Shown piece after piece: positions 1 to 7,525 of a DNA stretch of 10,827 nucleotides. The position numbers and the translations under genes were made by a program. The stretch is from the NCBI GenBank assembly GCA_032250675.1, contig JAVVEY010000095.1, forward strand, positions 1 through 10,827. Direction: 5' to 3'. The number at the start of each line of letters is the position of its first letter. Position 1 is the first letter of the stretch. Origin of the DNA: Gaopeijia sp032250675. GTDB lineage: Bacteria > Gemmatimonadota > Gemmatimonadetes > Longimicrobiales > Gaopeijiaceae. The notes beneath the pieces are model-generated. The model ran no database searches and had not been told where the DNA came from. It worked only from the letters and a program-made list of their open reading frames with translations.

Positions 1-474
1 GCGCGGTCAGCGCGCAGAACGCGCGCGGAAGCGTGTGGGTCCGTTCGATCAGGAGGTGGCGGTTCAGGATCGCCCCCACCGGCGTCGCGAAGCCGTAGAC
101 GAGGAAGAAGGTCATGAAGACCTCGCCGGCCCAGTCATTCATGAAGGCGCCCAGCTGGACCTCCTGCGAGGGGAGGATCGCGGGGATCACGATGCCGGGG
201 ACGACCTCGAGGAGGAGGAAGAAGGCGGTGAAGAGCGCCCCCAGCTCCACGTAGAGAGCCGGGCCTCGGCGCGCGCCCGGGAGAAGAAGGGCGCGGTCAC
301 GAAGGCCGTGATCGGTCGGAAGATGAGCCGCAGCGGAGAGCCCGGCGGGTTGTGCCGGTAGAAGAGCCGGAGCTGATGACTCCATCGCGGCAGCCCCCGG
401 AGTCCGGGCACCTCCTCGATCCACCGGGGCCCCGAGCCCATCGCGGTGAGCCCGACGAGGAGGAGCACGGCCAC
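1..474 (-). pseudogene. Unrecognised multi-pass membrane protein, frame broken, 3' end outside window
   Basis: I do not recognise the family. From GTG 474 the minus strand reads MAVLLLVGLTAMGSGP and continues through RLIFRPITAFVTAPFFSRAR in a frame with G or C in almost every third position. That frame then turns into serine runs and stops at 187. From about 255 down to base 1 a different frame takes over with the same codon bias and reads LYVELGALFTAFFLLLEVVP and then EVFMTFFLVYGFATPVGAIL, clearly hydrophobic segments. Removing two bases from the AG repeat at 253-258 joins the halves as ...AEARLYVELGALF... Three or four membrane segments are visible. A stop (TAA) in the same frame lies just upstream near 545, so GTG 474 is the only plausible start; GAGG lies a few bases before it. 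The gene is divergent from the kinase gene. It may be a true frameshift mutation, a slippage-prone switch or an assembly error. Confidence 0.55.
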
Positions 475-638
475 CCCCGCCTCGAGCGCGCCCGATCGGG
501 GATCGGTGTCCGGATTGCGGATGCGGGTCCTGGCGTCCCCCGGTTAACTTTCCCAATCCAACCTGACGCAGGGAAGCCCCTCGACGACCGCGCCGAAGCG
601 TCGTGTGCGCTGTCCCCGACCCTCGGTACCCGGAGATC

Positions 639-3600
639 ATGAACGATCCGATCCTGACCGCCTTCGATGTTCAGCTCCTCCTCATGGTGGGGCTCTTCGC
701 GGTCTTCCTCCTGCTGTACCGAAGGCTCGAACGGCGGGAGTTCTTCGGGTGGTGGACGTGGGGCTGGGCGGTCCTCGCCCTCTTCATGCTCCTCCTCCGG
801 CTCCCGCCCCTCCTCGGGGCTCCGGAGCTCGTGCGGTCGCTCGAGCTGGTGTACACCCCGCTGGTTCTCCTCCAGGCGCTCTTCTTCGCCTTCGGTGCCG
901 TCACCCTCCGGGGCGATCGGTCGATCTCCCGACGCACCGCGGTGCTCTGGACCGGCGCCACCGTGCTCGTGGGGCTCGCCATGGGTGGGCTGGGAGTCGC
1001 GGCAGAGAGCGGCGCCCTGGAGGAGGCCTACCGCGGCGTGTTGCGCCAGTGTGCGCTGGCGGTGATCCTGCCCTACTGCGCCATCCGCTTCGTCGGGATC
1101 TGGTCGGGGCGTCACCGAACGCCGGCGCTGGTCAGCGCGCTCGGCTTCCTCGGCTACGGGGTCAACCAGGCGATCTACGCGCTCGAGGCGCTCTCGATCC
1201 TCGCCGCGGCGCACCTCGACCTCGCACTCGCCGCACCCACCGGCTACCTCGTGAGCACCCCGGCCCACCTCCTCGATGTCCTCTTCCTGACGATGATCGG
1301 GTCCGGGGCGGTGGCGCTCTTCGTCGAGGATCACGCGCGGGTGGCGGAGGCGAGTGACCAGGCGCGCACCCGATTCAGGAGCGGCTTCGATCACGCCCCG
1401 ATCGGGATGGCGCTCCTCGACATGGAGCTGACCCTGGTGGAGGTGAACCGCGCCCTGGAAGCGATGATCGGCGCGGAGGAGACGATCCGCGGTCGGTCGT
1501 TGATCGACTATCTGCCCGACGGAGCGGCGGATCGTCTGAGGGCCGCCTTCCGCGAGCTCGCGCTCGGCACCGGACGCAGCGTGGAGGGGGATGAACGACT
1601 CGTCGTGCCCGACGGACGGCTGGTCTGGGTGACCCTCCGCGCCACCTACGCGCCGCAGCGCGGCTCGGCCGGTGCCTTCGTCGTGCAGCTCCAGGATCGC
1701 TCCCGCGAGCGGGAGTTGGAGAAGACCCGCCGGGAACTCATCGCCCTGGTGGAGAAGAGCGACGACTTCATCGCGCTCGGCGACCGCGAGGGTCGCATCC
1801 GATACCTCAATCCCGTCGCGCTCGCCATGATGGGGGTCGACACCATCCCCGATTCCGAGGAGATGCGGATCACCGACGTCATGGCCGGTGAGGAGGTCGA
1901 GGCACAGCGCGAAGCGATCCGGCAGGGGCTGCGGGAGGAGGGCGCGTGGTCCGGGGAGCTCTACCTGCACGATGCCCGCGTGGGGCATCCCGTGCCGGTC
2001 GACTCGTCGGTCTTCCGGATCGACGAGGGCCACGATACGGAGCCGATCATCGCGACGCTCTGTCGGGACATCTCGAGACTCAAGAGCGCGGAGCACGAAC
2101 TCCGGGCCGCGATGGAGCTGGCCGAGTCGGCGAACCGGGCGAAGAGCGAGTTCCTGGCCACGATGAGTCACGAAATACGCACGCCGATGAATGCCATCGT
2201 GGGGATGGCCGAGCTCCTCGCCGAGTCGGAGCTCACCGCGGAACAGCGCGACTACGTCCAGGTCTTCAGCACCGCCGGAGACACCCTCCTCACCCTCATC
2301 AACGACATCCTCGACCTCTCGAAGATGGAGGCCGGCCGCCTCGAGCTGGACGAGCGACCCTTCCGCATTCACGATCTGGTCGAACGCGCGGTGGAGATGT
2401 ACGCCGTTCCCGCCCACCGGAAGGATCTGGAGATCGCGGGCCATGTCGCGCCCGATATCCCCGCCTGGCTCTTCGGCGACCCCGACCGCCTGCGGCAGGT
2501 GCTGGTGAATCTGATCGGCAACGCCATCAAGTTCACCGAGGAAGGCGAGGTGGTGGTCGACGTCTCCGCGAACGCTGGGGTCGGTGAGGCGGGGCCCGTC
2601 CACCTGCGCCTTTCTGTGCGCGATACCGGGATCGGGATCGCCCCCGAGAAGGTGGACGCCATCTTCGAACGCTTCACCCAGGCCGACTCCTCGACGACAC
2701 GCCGTTTCGGCGGATCGGGGCTCGGCCTCACCATCTGCAAGGGGATCGTCGAGCGCATGGACGGCCGGATCTGGGCCGAGAGTGAGGAGGGGGAGGGGAG
2801 CACCTTCCTCTTCGAGGTCTCGCTGGAGCGGGCCGTACCCCCGGTGGGCACCGCGGATCACGCCGAGACGGCGGAACTGACGAAGCAGCACGCCCTCGTC
2901 GTCGATGACAATGCCACCAACCGGCTCATCCTCGGTGAGCTCCTGACGAGCTGGGGGATCCGGTGGAGCGAGGTGGCCGATGGCGTATCGGCGATGGAAG
3001 CGCTGCGTCGGGCTCGCTCCGCGGGTGATCCGTACTCGCTCGTCCTCCTCGACGGTCACATGCCGGAGATGGACGGGTTCGAGGTCGCCGAGCAGGTGCG
3101 CCAGGAGGAGGGACTGACCGACGTCACCCTCATGATGCTCACCTCGGGCGACTACGCCGGCGACCTGGAGCGCGTGAAGGCGCTCGGTCTGAGCGCCTAC
3201 ATGGTCAAGCCGATCCGCCGCGGTCGGCTCCTGGAGACAATCCAGGCGGCGGTGCGGTCCGCCGACACCTCCGCCTCTGCAGGCGACGAGGTGGTGGTGC
3301 TCGCCGCATCGGTCGCTCCCGGGGACGAAGAGGGGGAAGATCGGATCCGGATCCTCCTCGCCGAGGATCAGCCGGAGAATCGGATGCTGGTCGAGGCGTA
3401 TCTGAAGGACGAGCGCTACGACATCGTCGTCGCGGAGAATGGAGAAGAGGCGCTGGAACTCGCGACATCCGGCGAGCGTTTCGACCTCGTTCTCATGGAC
3501 ATGCGCATGCCGGTGATGGATGGCTACGAGGCCACACGGAGCATCCGCAGGTGGGAGTCCGAGACCGGTGCGAACCCGATGCCGATCCTCGCGCTCACCG

Positions 3601-3728
3601 CCCACGCCCTCGAGGAGGAGCGGCAGAAGAGCCTGGATGCCGGGTGCGATGCCCACCTCACCAAGCCGATCCGGAAGCAGCAGCTTCTCACCGCCGTGGC
3701 GCAGTACACCGACGAGTCGGAGGCGTGA
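639..3728 (+). CDS. Membrane hybrid histidine kinase: 7TM - PAS - PAS - HisKA - HATPase - REC - REC
   Basis: A 1029-residue sensor kinase that should autophosphorylate a histidine and pass the phosphate to its own receivers. Seven hydrophobic segments lie at about residues 10-27, 38-57, 70-90, 98-118, 130-150, 162-185 and 205-230. Two PAS-like domains follow (about 247-365 and 368-488), then HisKA with SHEIRTPMN (phospho-acceptor His511). The ATP-binding domain has the N box LVNLIGNAIKF, DTGIGI, the F box and GGSGLGL. Receiver 1 (about 750-872) has VVDD, Asp805 in LLDGHMPEMDG, and Lys in VKP. Receiver 2 (about 903-1025) has AEDQ, Asp954 in LMDMRMPVMDG, and Lys in TKP. All phosphotransfer residues look intact. 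ATG 639 with CGGAG just upstream is preferred over the in-frame GTG at 603. The next gene begins 2 bases after the stop, so the two are co-transcribed. The tandem-receiver layout with a separate HPt protein downstream resembles phosphorelay kinases such as the LuxQ/BarA group. The signal sensed cannot be told. Confidence 0.93.
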   Translation: MNDPILTAFDVQLLLMVGLFAVFLLLYRRLERREFFGWWTWGWAVLALFMLLLRLPPLLGAPELVRSLELVYTPLVLLQALFFAFGAVTLRGDRSISRRTAVLWTGATVLVGLAMGGLGVAAESGALEEAYRGVLRQCALAVILPYCAIRFVGIWSGRHRTPALVSALGFLGYGVNQAIYALEALSILAAAHLDLALAAPTGYLVSTPAHLLDVLFLTMIGSGAVALFVEDHARVAEASDQARTRFRSGFDHAPIGMALLDMELTLVEVNRALEAMIGAEETIRGRSLIDYLPDGAADRLRAAFRELALGTGRSVEGDERLVVPDGRLVWVTLRATYAPQRGSAGAFVVQLQDRSRERELEKTRRELIALVEKSDDFIALGDREGRIRYLNPVALAMMGVDTIPDSEEMRITDVMAGEEVEAQREAIRQGLREEGAWSGELYLHDARVGHPVPVDSSVFRIDEGHDTEPIIATLCRDISRLKSAEHELRAAMELAESANRAKSEFLATMSHEIRTPMNAIVGMAELLAESELTAEQRDYVQVFSTAGDTLLTLINDILDLSKMEAGRLELDERPFRIHDLVERAVEMYAVPAHRKDLEIAGHVAPDIPAWLFGDPDRLRQVLVNLIGNAIKFTEEGEVVVDVSANAGVGEAGPVHLRLSVRDTGIGIAPEKVDAIFERFTQADSSTTRRFGGSGLGLTICKGIVERMDGRIWAESEEGEGSTFLFEVSLERAVPPVGTADHAETAELTKQHALVVDDNATNRLILGELLTSWGIRWSEVADGVSAMEALRRARSAGDPYSLVLLDGHMPEMDGFEVAEQVRQEEGLTDVTLMMLTSGDYAGDLERVKALGLSAYMVKPIRRGRLLETIQAAVRSADTSASAGDEVVVLAASVAPGDEEGEDRIRILLAEDQPENRMLVEAYLKDERYDIVVAENGEEALELATSGERFDLVLMDMRMPVMDGYEATRSIRRWESETGANPMPILALTAHALEEERQKSLDAGCDAHLTKPIRKQQLLTAVAQYTDESEA

Positions 3729-3730
3729 TC

Positions 3731-6355
3731 ATGAGTGACGAGCCGCTGGTCCTCGTCGTCGACGATGACGAGAAGGTCCGGGCCGGCTTGCGGAAGGTCC
3801 TCGAAGCGAACGGCTTCCGGGTCGCCACCGCCGCCGATGGCGAGGCCGCACTCCTCGCGCTGCACGACCTGCGCCCCGCCGTCATCCTCCTCGATGTCCT
3901 CATGCCCGGGATGGACGGATTCCAGGTCAGCCGTCGGCTTCAGGAGGAGGACGAACTGCGCAACATCCCGATCATCTTCCTGACCGGCCTGGGGTCGGCC
4001 GAAGACCGGGCTCGGGCCTTCGCCGCGGGCGCGACGGACTTCGTGGCCAAGCCCTTCGAGGTCGCCGAGCTTCTCGATACGATCCGGAGACATATCGACT
4101 CGCGCCGACGCTGGAAATCTCTGAAAGACTCCAACGACGGCGGAGACTGGCTCCAGCCCACCGCCTTCCTCGCCTTCAAACGGCACCTCGAGGAGAGGGT
4201 GGACATTCCGCCCGAGGCGCGGGAGGTGGTGCAGGGTCTTCCCGCCTCCGGATTCGCCAGCCTGGCACGCATTCTCGGGATGAGTTCCCGTGAACTCGCG
4301 CAGCACGCCGCCGACTTCCTCGATGTGCCGATTCGATCGGGGATCGACCCCCAGCGGGTTCGGCCCGGTCTGCTCCCCACCGCCTTCTGTCGCGCCAACC
4401 AGGTGGTCCCGGTCGAGGACGCGAACGGCGCGGTGGCCGCCCTCGTCGCCAATCCCTTCGACTGGCAGCTCCTGGATGAGATCCGGTGGAATCTCTGGGG
4501 GAAGAGCGAGCCCAGGCTCGAGGTGGCCGAGCCCGCGGTGGTGCAGGGCTTCTACGAATACGGCAGCGGCGACGCCGAAGCGGAAGCGGTGGCGGAGGTC
4601 GATGATCTCGGTGGCGATCGGACGATCGATACCGACGAGGTGTCACCCGAAGGGTTGGGACAGGAGGTCATGAAGCTGGCCAACGAACTGCTCCGGCTGG
4701 CCGTTGCCGACCGAGCCAGCGACATCCACCTGGAGCCCAAGGGGTCCGACACGATGGTCCGCTTCCGCGTCGACGGAGACCTCCAGGGTGTGCGGCAGAT
4801 CCCCGCGATTCAGGGAACCCGCCTGATCTCCCGCTTCAAGGCGCTGGGCGGTCTCGACATCGCCGAGCGACGGAAGCCCCAGGACGGCGCACTCGAAGCC
4901 ACGATCGACGGCAGGCGTTTCAAACTCCGACTGGCCACCGCGGCAACGCCCCACGGCGAGAGCCTCGTGATCCGTGTCCTCGAGCCGGGTGGCCGCCCGC
5001 CGACACTCCACGAGCTGGGGATGACCGAAGCGCAGACGGATCTCCTTCAGGGACTGGCCCGGCGGAGCCAGGGGCTGATGCTCGTGGTCGGACCCACCGG
5101 GTCGGGAAAGTCCACGACGATCTTCAGTCTGCTCTCGGGGATCGACGGTACAAGGAGAAGCATCGTCAGTGTGGAGGACCCGGTGGAGTATCGGATTCCC
5201 CAGGCGAACCAGCAGCAGGTGGACGAGAAGGCCGGAGCCACCTTCGAGGCGCTGCTCAGGTCCGCCGTCCGCCAGGACCCGGACGTCCTCCTCCTCGGAG
5301 AGATCCGCGACCTCTTCTCCGCGAAGGCGGCGCTGGACTTCTCCAGCTCCGGGCACCTCTGCGTCACCACCATCCACTCCTCGAACTCGACCACCGCCGT
5401 CTTCCGGCTGGAGCGTCTCGGGATCGAGCGGGGCGCCATGGCCGACGCGATCCTCGCGATCGTTGCCCAGCAGCTCTTGCGCAAACTCTGCGATCGATGC
5501 AGGACGATGCGCCCGATCCGGGACGACGAGCGGGAGATCCTGGCGCGCTTCACCGACGAGGTCCCCGCCGAGGTGGGCGATGCCGCCGGCTGTCCCCGGT
5601 GCCGGGGGACGGGGACGTACGGACGCGTGGGGGTCTACGAGGTGCTGGAGGTCGATCCGGATCTGGCCCGCATGATCCGCGGGGGTGCGGCGATCTCCGA
5701 GATGCGCGAGCTCGTCCAGGAGCGGGGCAACTTCCTCATCTCGCACCACGCCCTGACGAAGGTCCGCGACGGCATCTGCTCGGTGGACGAGGTGCACCGG
5801 CGAATCCTGGTGGAAGAGCGCGCGCGGACCCCGAAGCCGGCGGGCGCGGACGCACACGGGGTCGGCGCGCGGGAGTGGGACGGCACGTCGGGCGACACCG
5901 CCGACCGGGGAGCGGCCCGCGAGGCCGCGCGGGACCGACCCGTCGGGCGCCGGGCGTCGGGCGCGGAGCCGGACGACGAGGAGACCCGCGGGGCCACGAT
6001 TCTCGTCGTCGAGGATCAGGCCGAGACCCGCCTCCTGATCCAGCGATACCTGGAGAATGACGGGCACGAGGTGGTGCTGGCCGAAGATGGCACCGAGGCC
6101 CTCCTGGCCCTCGGGAGCCGCGCCTTCGATCTCGTCCTCTCGGATATCAACATGCCCAACCTCGATGGACTCAAGCTCCTCGAGGTGATGGGCCAGAAGG
6201 GGGTCGACGTGCCCGTGGTCTTCCTCACCGCCCGGACCGAGGGCGAGGTCGAGGTGCGGGGGCTGGAACTGGGCGCGGCCGATTATCTGAAGAAGCCCGT
6301 GGAGAAGCAGCTCCTGCGTCTCCGGGTCGAGAGAGTCCTCGAACGTCGGAGGTAG
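3731..6355 (+). CDS. REC - GspE/PilB-type ATPase - REC fusion protein
   Basis: An 874-residue cytoplasmic traffic ATPase flanked by two receivers. Residues 6-122 are a receiver (VVDDDE, Asp55 in LLDVLMPGMDG, Lys in AKPF). Residues about 167-280 resemble the N-terminal domain of type II secretion/type IV pilus ATPases. Residues about 312-690 are the ATPase core: RVDGDLQGV, ERRKPQDGAL, Walker A GPTGSGKST (Lys460), Asp box VEDPVEY, Walker B LLLGEIRD (Glu524), His box SGHLCVTTIHSSN, and the zinc tetracysteine Cys587, Cys590, Cys621, Cys624 followed by GRVGVYEVLEV. A charged, Ala/Gly/Arg-rich linker (about 690-752) leads to a second receiver (about 754-874) with VVEDQ, Asp805 in LSDINMPNLDG and Lys in KKP. 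Family members energise assembly of pseudopili or pili. GGAGG at 3719-3723 sits 7 bases before ATG 3731. It lies between the kinase and HPt genes, so phosphorylation from that relay is the likely control. The partner machine is not in the window; a non-secretion role for the ATPase cannot be excluded. Confidence 0.92.
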   Translation: MSDEPLVLVVDDDEKVRAGLRKVLEANGFRVATAADGEAALLALHDLRPAVILLDVLMPGMDGFQVSRRLQEEDELRNIPIIFLTGLGSAEDRARAFAAGATDFVAKPFEVAELLDTIRRHIDSRRRWKSLKDSNDGGDWLQPTAFLAFKRHLEERVDIPPEAREVVQGLPASGFASLARILGMSSRELAQHAADFLDVPIRSGIDPQRVRPGLLPTAFCRANQVVPVEDANGAVAALVANPFDWQLLDEIRWNLWGKSEPRLEVAEPAVVQGFYEYGSGDAEAEAVAEVDDLGGDRTIDTDEVSPEGLGQEVMKLANELLRLAVADRASDIHLEPKGSDTMVRFRVDGDLQGVRQIPAIQGTRLISRFKALGGLDIAERRKPQDGALEATIDGRRFKLRLATAATPHGESLVIRVLEPGGRPPTLHELGMTEAQTDLLQGLARRSQGLMLVVGPTGSGKSTTIFSLLSGIDGTRRSIVSVEDPVEYRIPQANQQQVDEKAGATFEALLRSAVRQDPDVLLLGEIRDLFSAKAALDFSSSGHLCVTTIHSSNSTTAVFRLERLGIERGAMADAILAIVAQQLLRKLCDRCRTMRPIRDDEREILARFTDEVPAEVGDAAGCPRCRGTGTYGRVGVYEVLEVDPDLARMIRGGAAISEMRELVQERGNFLISHHALTKVRDGICSVDEVHRRILVEERARTPKPAGADAHGVGAREWDGTSGDTADRGAAREAARDRPVGRRASGAEPDDEETRGATILVVEDQAETRLLIQRYLENDGHEVVLAEDGTEALLALGSRAFDLVLSDINMPNLDGLKLLEVMGQKGVDVPVVFLTARTEGEVEVRGLELGAADYLKKPVEKQLLRLRVERVLERRR

Positions 6356-6360
6356 GCAGG

Positions 6361-6693
6361 ATGGACACATCGTCGGAGAGCCCTCGGCACGTGCGCGTCG
6401 ATCCCGAGATCGCCGATCTCGTTCCCTTCTTCCTCGAGTCCCGGGAGGCGGAGGTGCCGAAGCTCCGGCAGGCGCTGGCCGACGACGACCTCGTCACCAT
6501 CGAGGATCTCGGCCACGGGATGAAGGGGATGGGGAGCGCCTTCGGCTTCGACCCGGTGAGCCGGATCGGGATCGAGCTGGAACGGCTGGGAGGGGAGGGG
6601 GAGGGCGCCTCCCGCGAGGAGATCGCGAAGCTCATCGACGAGCTGGAGGCGTACCTGGAGCGCGTCGAGTGGAGTGTCGATAGAGAGGCGTGA
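6361..6693 (+). CDS. Stand-alone HPt (histidine phosphotransfer) domain protein
   Basis: A 110-residue soluble protein of the size expected for a single HPt four-helix bundle. The signature GHGMKGMGSAFGF contains the phospho-acceptor His52 with Lys55 and Gly56, matching the HxxKG core of the family. The preceding segment (PFFLESREAEVPKLRQALAD) and the following helices with RIGIELERLG and IAKLIDELEAYL are typical of HPt helices. The start ATG 6361 lies 5 bases after the ATPase stop; GGAGG at 6348-6352, inside the end of the ATPase gene, serves as ribosome binding site. Its place as third gene of the operon implies that it shuttles phosphate between the receivers of the hybrid kinase and those of the ATPase fusion. 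It ends the operon; no strong terminator follows. The fold assignment is firm; the partners are inferred from position. Confidence 0.88.
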   Translation: MDTSSESPRHVRVDPEIADLVPFFLESREAEVPKLRQALADDDLVTIEDLGHGMKGMGSAFGFDPVSRIGIELERLGGEGEGASREEIAKLIDELEAYLERVEWSVDREA

Positions 6694-6754
6694 GGGTCGC
6701 CGGTATCCGCAATTGGGGCGGCGCCGGACGAGACGAGTCCAGGGGGGCGCCGGG

Positions 6755-6783
6755 TTGACCTTCTCTCGAATCGTGCGCATCAT
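6755..6783 (+). promoter_or_regulatory. Candidate promoter of the toxin-antitoxin operon
   Basis: TTGACC (6755-6760, one base from the -35 consensus) is followed after 17 bases by CATCAT (6778-6783, four of six bases of the -10 consensus). It lies in the only conspicuously AT-rich stretch between the HPt gene and the antitoxin gene, about 48 bases before ATG 6831. An alternative -10, TATGAT at 6801-6806, matches better but has no -35 at a usual distance. Confidence 0.4.
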
Positions 6784-6807
6784 TTTGTGAATACTATGCG
6801 TATGATT
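6774..6807 (+). promoter_or_regulatory. Direct-repeat candidate operator for antitoxin autoregulation
   Basis: TGCGCATCATT (6774-6784) and TGCGTATGATT (6797-6807) agree at 9 of 11 positions, with starts 23 bases apart, about two helical turns. The first copy overlaps the proposed -10 and the second lies in the likely transcription start region. ATAC and GTAT, separated by five bases, form a small inverted repeat around 6791-6803. Ribbon-helix-helix antitoxins usually repress their own promoters by binding such repeats; that this one does so is inference. Confidence 0.35.
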
Positions 6808-6830
6808 CTGATCTGATGGAGGATCGTCCG

Positions 6831-7082
6831 ATGCCCCGACAGCGTCTCAATCTGACCCTCGATCCTGAGCTGATCGAGCGTGCCCGTCGGTACTCGCGGG
6901 AGCATGGCACGAGCATCTCGCGCCTGGTCGGACACTTTCTGGCATCGCTTCCCGACGACCCCACCATGGGGACGCCGGAGGAGGAACTCACGCCCACGGT
7001 GCGTCGGCTGGTGGGGGTGGCCGGCGGCGGTCCGGACCGGGACGACTACCGGGCCCACCTCCTCGAGAAACACGACGGATGA
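6831..7082 (+). CDS. DUF6364-type antitoxin (ribbon-helix-helix)
   Basis: An 83-residue protein opening with RQRLNLTLDPELIERARRYS, the basic beta strand and first helix of a ribbon-helix-helix DNA-binding domain, followed by HGTSISRLVGHFL. The second half, TPTVRRLVGVAGG and DDYRAHLLEKH, matches the C-terminal pattern I know from DUF6364 proteins, which lie beside PIN-domain toxins. The C-terminal part would mask the toxin. ATG 6831 is chosen over ATG 6816 because GGAGG (6818-6822) lies 8 bases before 6831, while 6816 has no ribosome binding site. Its stop overlaps the toxin start as ATGA, showing translational coupling. Operator-like repeats upstream suggest that it represses its own operon. 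Confidence 0.82.
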   Translation: MPRQRLNLTLDPELIERARRYSREHGTSISRLVGHFLASLPDDPTMGTPEEELTPTVRRLVGVAGGGPDRDDYRAHLLEKHDG

Positions 7083-7498
7083 GGGTGCTTCTGGATATCA
7101 ACATCCTCCTCGACGTGATCCTCGAGCGTGAGCCCTGGCACCACGCCGCGGCGCGGCTGCTCTCGTGGATCGACGAGGGCCGGCTCCACGGCTTCGTGGC
7201 CAGCCACACGCTGCCGACGATCCACTACGTCGTGACGCGGGCCCGGGACCGCGGGATCGCGACGACGGCCGTTTCTGATCTCCTTCGAGTCGTCGACGTC
7301 GTGCCCGTCGAGAAGGACGATCTGCACCACGCGCTCGTCCTTCCCGTCGAAGACTTCGAGGATGCGATCCAGCTCGCGTCGGGGCTCAGGATCGGCGCCG
7401 ACTACATCGTGACCCGCAACGAAAAGGACTTCCGGGCGGGCTCGATCCCCCCGATCGAGGCGGACCGCCTCATGGCGGTGCTGCGCGCGGAGCGTTGA
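7079..7498 (+). CDS. PIN-domain toxin (VapC-like ribonuclease)
   Basis: A 139-residue PIN-domain protein, the normal length for a VapC-type toxin; such proteins are metal-dependent RNases that block translation. It opens with MRVLLDINILLDVILEREPW, carrying the first catalytic Asp6 and the DVxLxREPW pattern common in the DUF6364-linked subfamily. Asp95 in FEDAIQLASG and TRNEKDF (Asp117) provide the later acidic cluster. The second acidic position of classical PIN domains, usually a Glu around residue 45, is not evident; SHTLPTIHYVV stands there, as in related toxins of this pairing as I recall them. The ATG overlaps the antitoxin stop. The RNA target is unknown. The Uma2 gene downstream is convergent, 27 bases away. 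Confidence 0.86.
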   Translation: MRVLLDINILLDVILEREPWHHAAARLLSWIDEGRLHGFVASHTLPTIHYVVTRARDRGIATTAVSDLLRVVDVVPVEKDDLHHALVLPVEDFEDAIQLASGLRIGADYIVTRNEKDFRAGSIPPIEADRLMAVLRAER

Positions 7499-7525
7499 AG
7501 GGGTGAGAGAGCCCGGGGGCACCGC

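Noticed and set aside
541..565. AT-richer patch GGTTAACTTTCCCAATCC between the divergent left genes as a promoter
   Set aside because: No pair of -35 and -10 elements at a proper distance could be found on either strand.
603..638. GTG 603 as start of the kinase
   Set aside because: No ribosome binding site; it would add a 12-residue polar leader, whereas ATG 639 leads straight into the membrane region.
297..3656. 1119-codon open frame on the minus strand opposite the kinase gene
   Set aside because: It is the antisense shadow of a GC-rich gene: the product is rich in His, Arg, Gly and Glu with no recognisable domain, while the plus strand holds a full hybrid kinase.
4643..6370. Long minus-strand frame opposite the ATPase gene
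   Set aside because: Same reason: low-complexity product without motifs, mirroring the codon bias of the real gene.
6720..6753. Two GGCGCCGG copies (6720-6727, 6746-6753) after the HPt gene as terminator or binding site
   Set aside because: No T tract follows, and short GC-palindromes are expected by chance in such GC-rich DNA.
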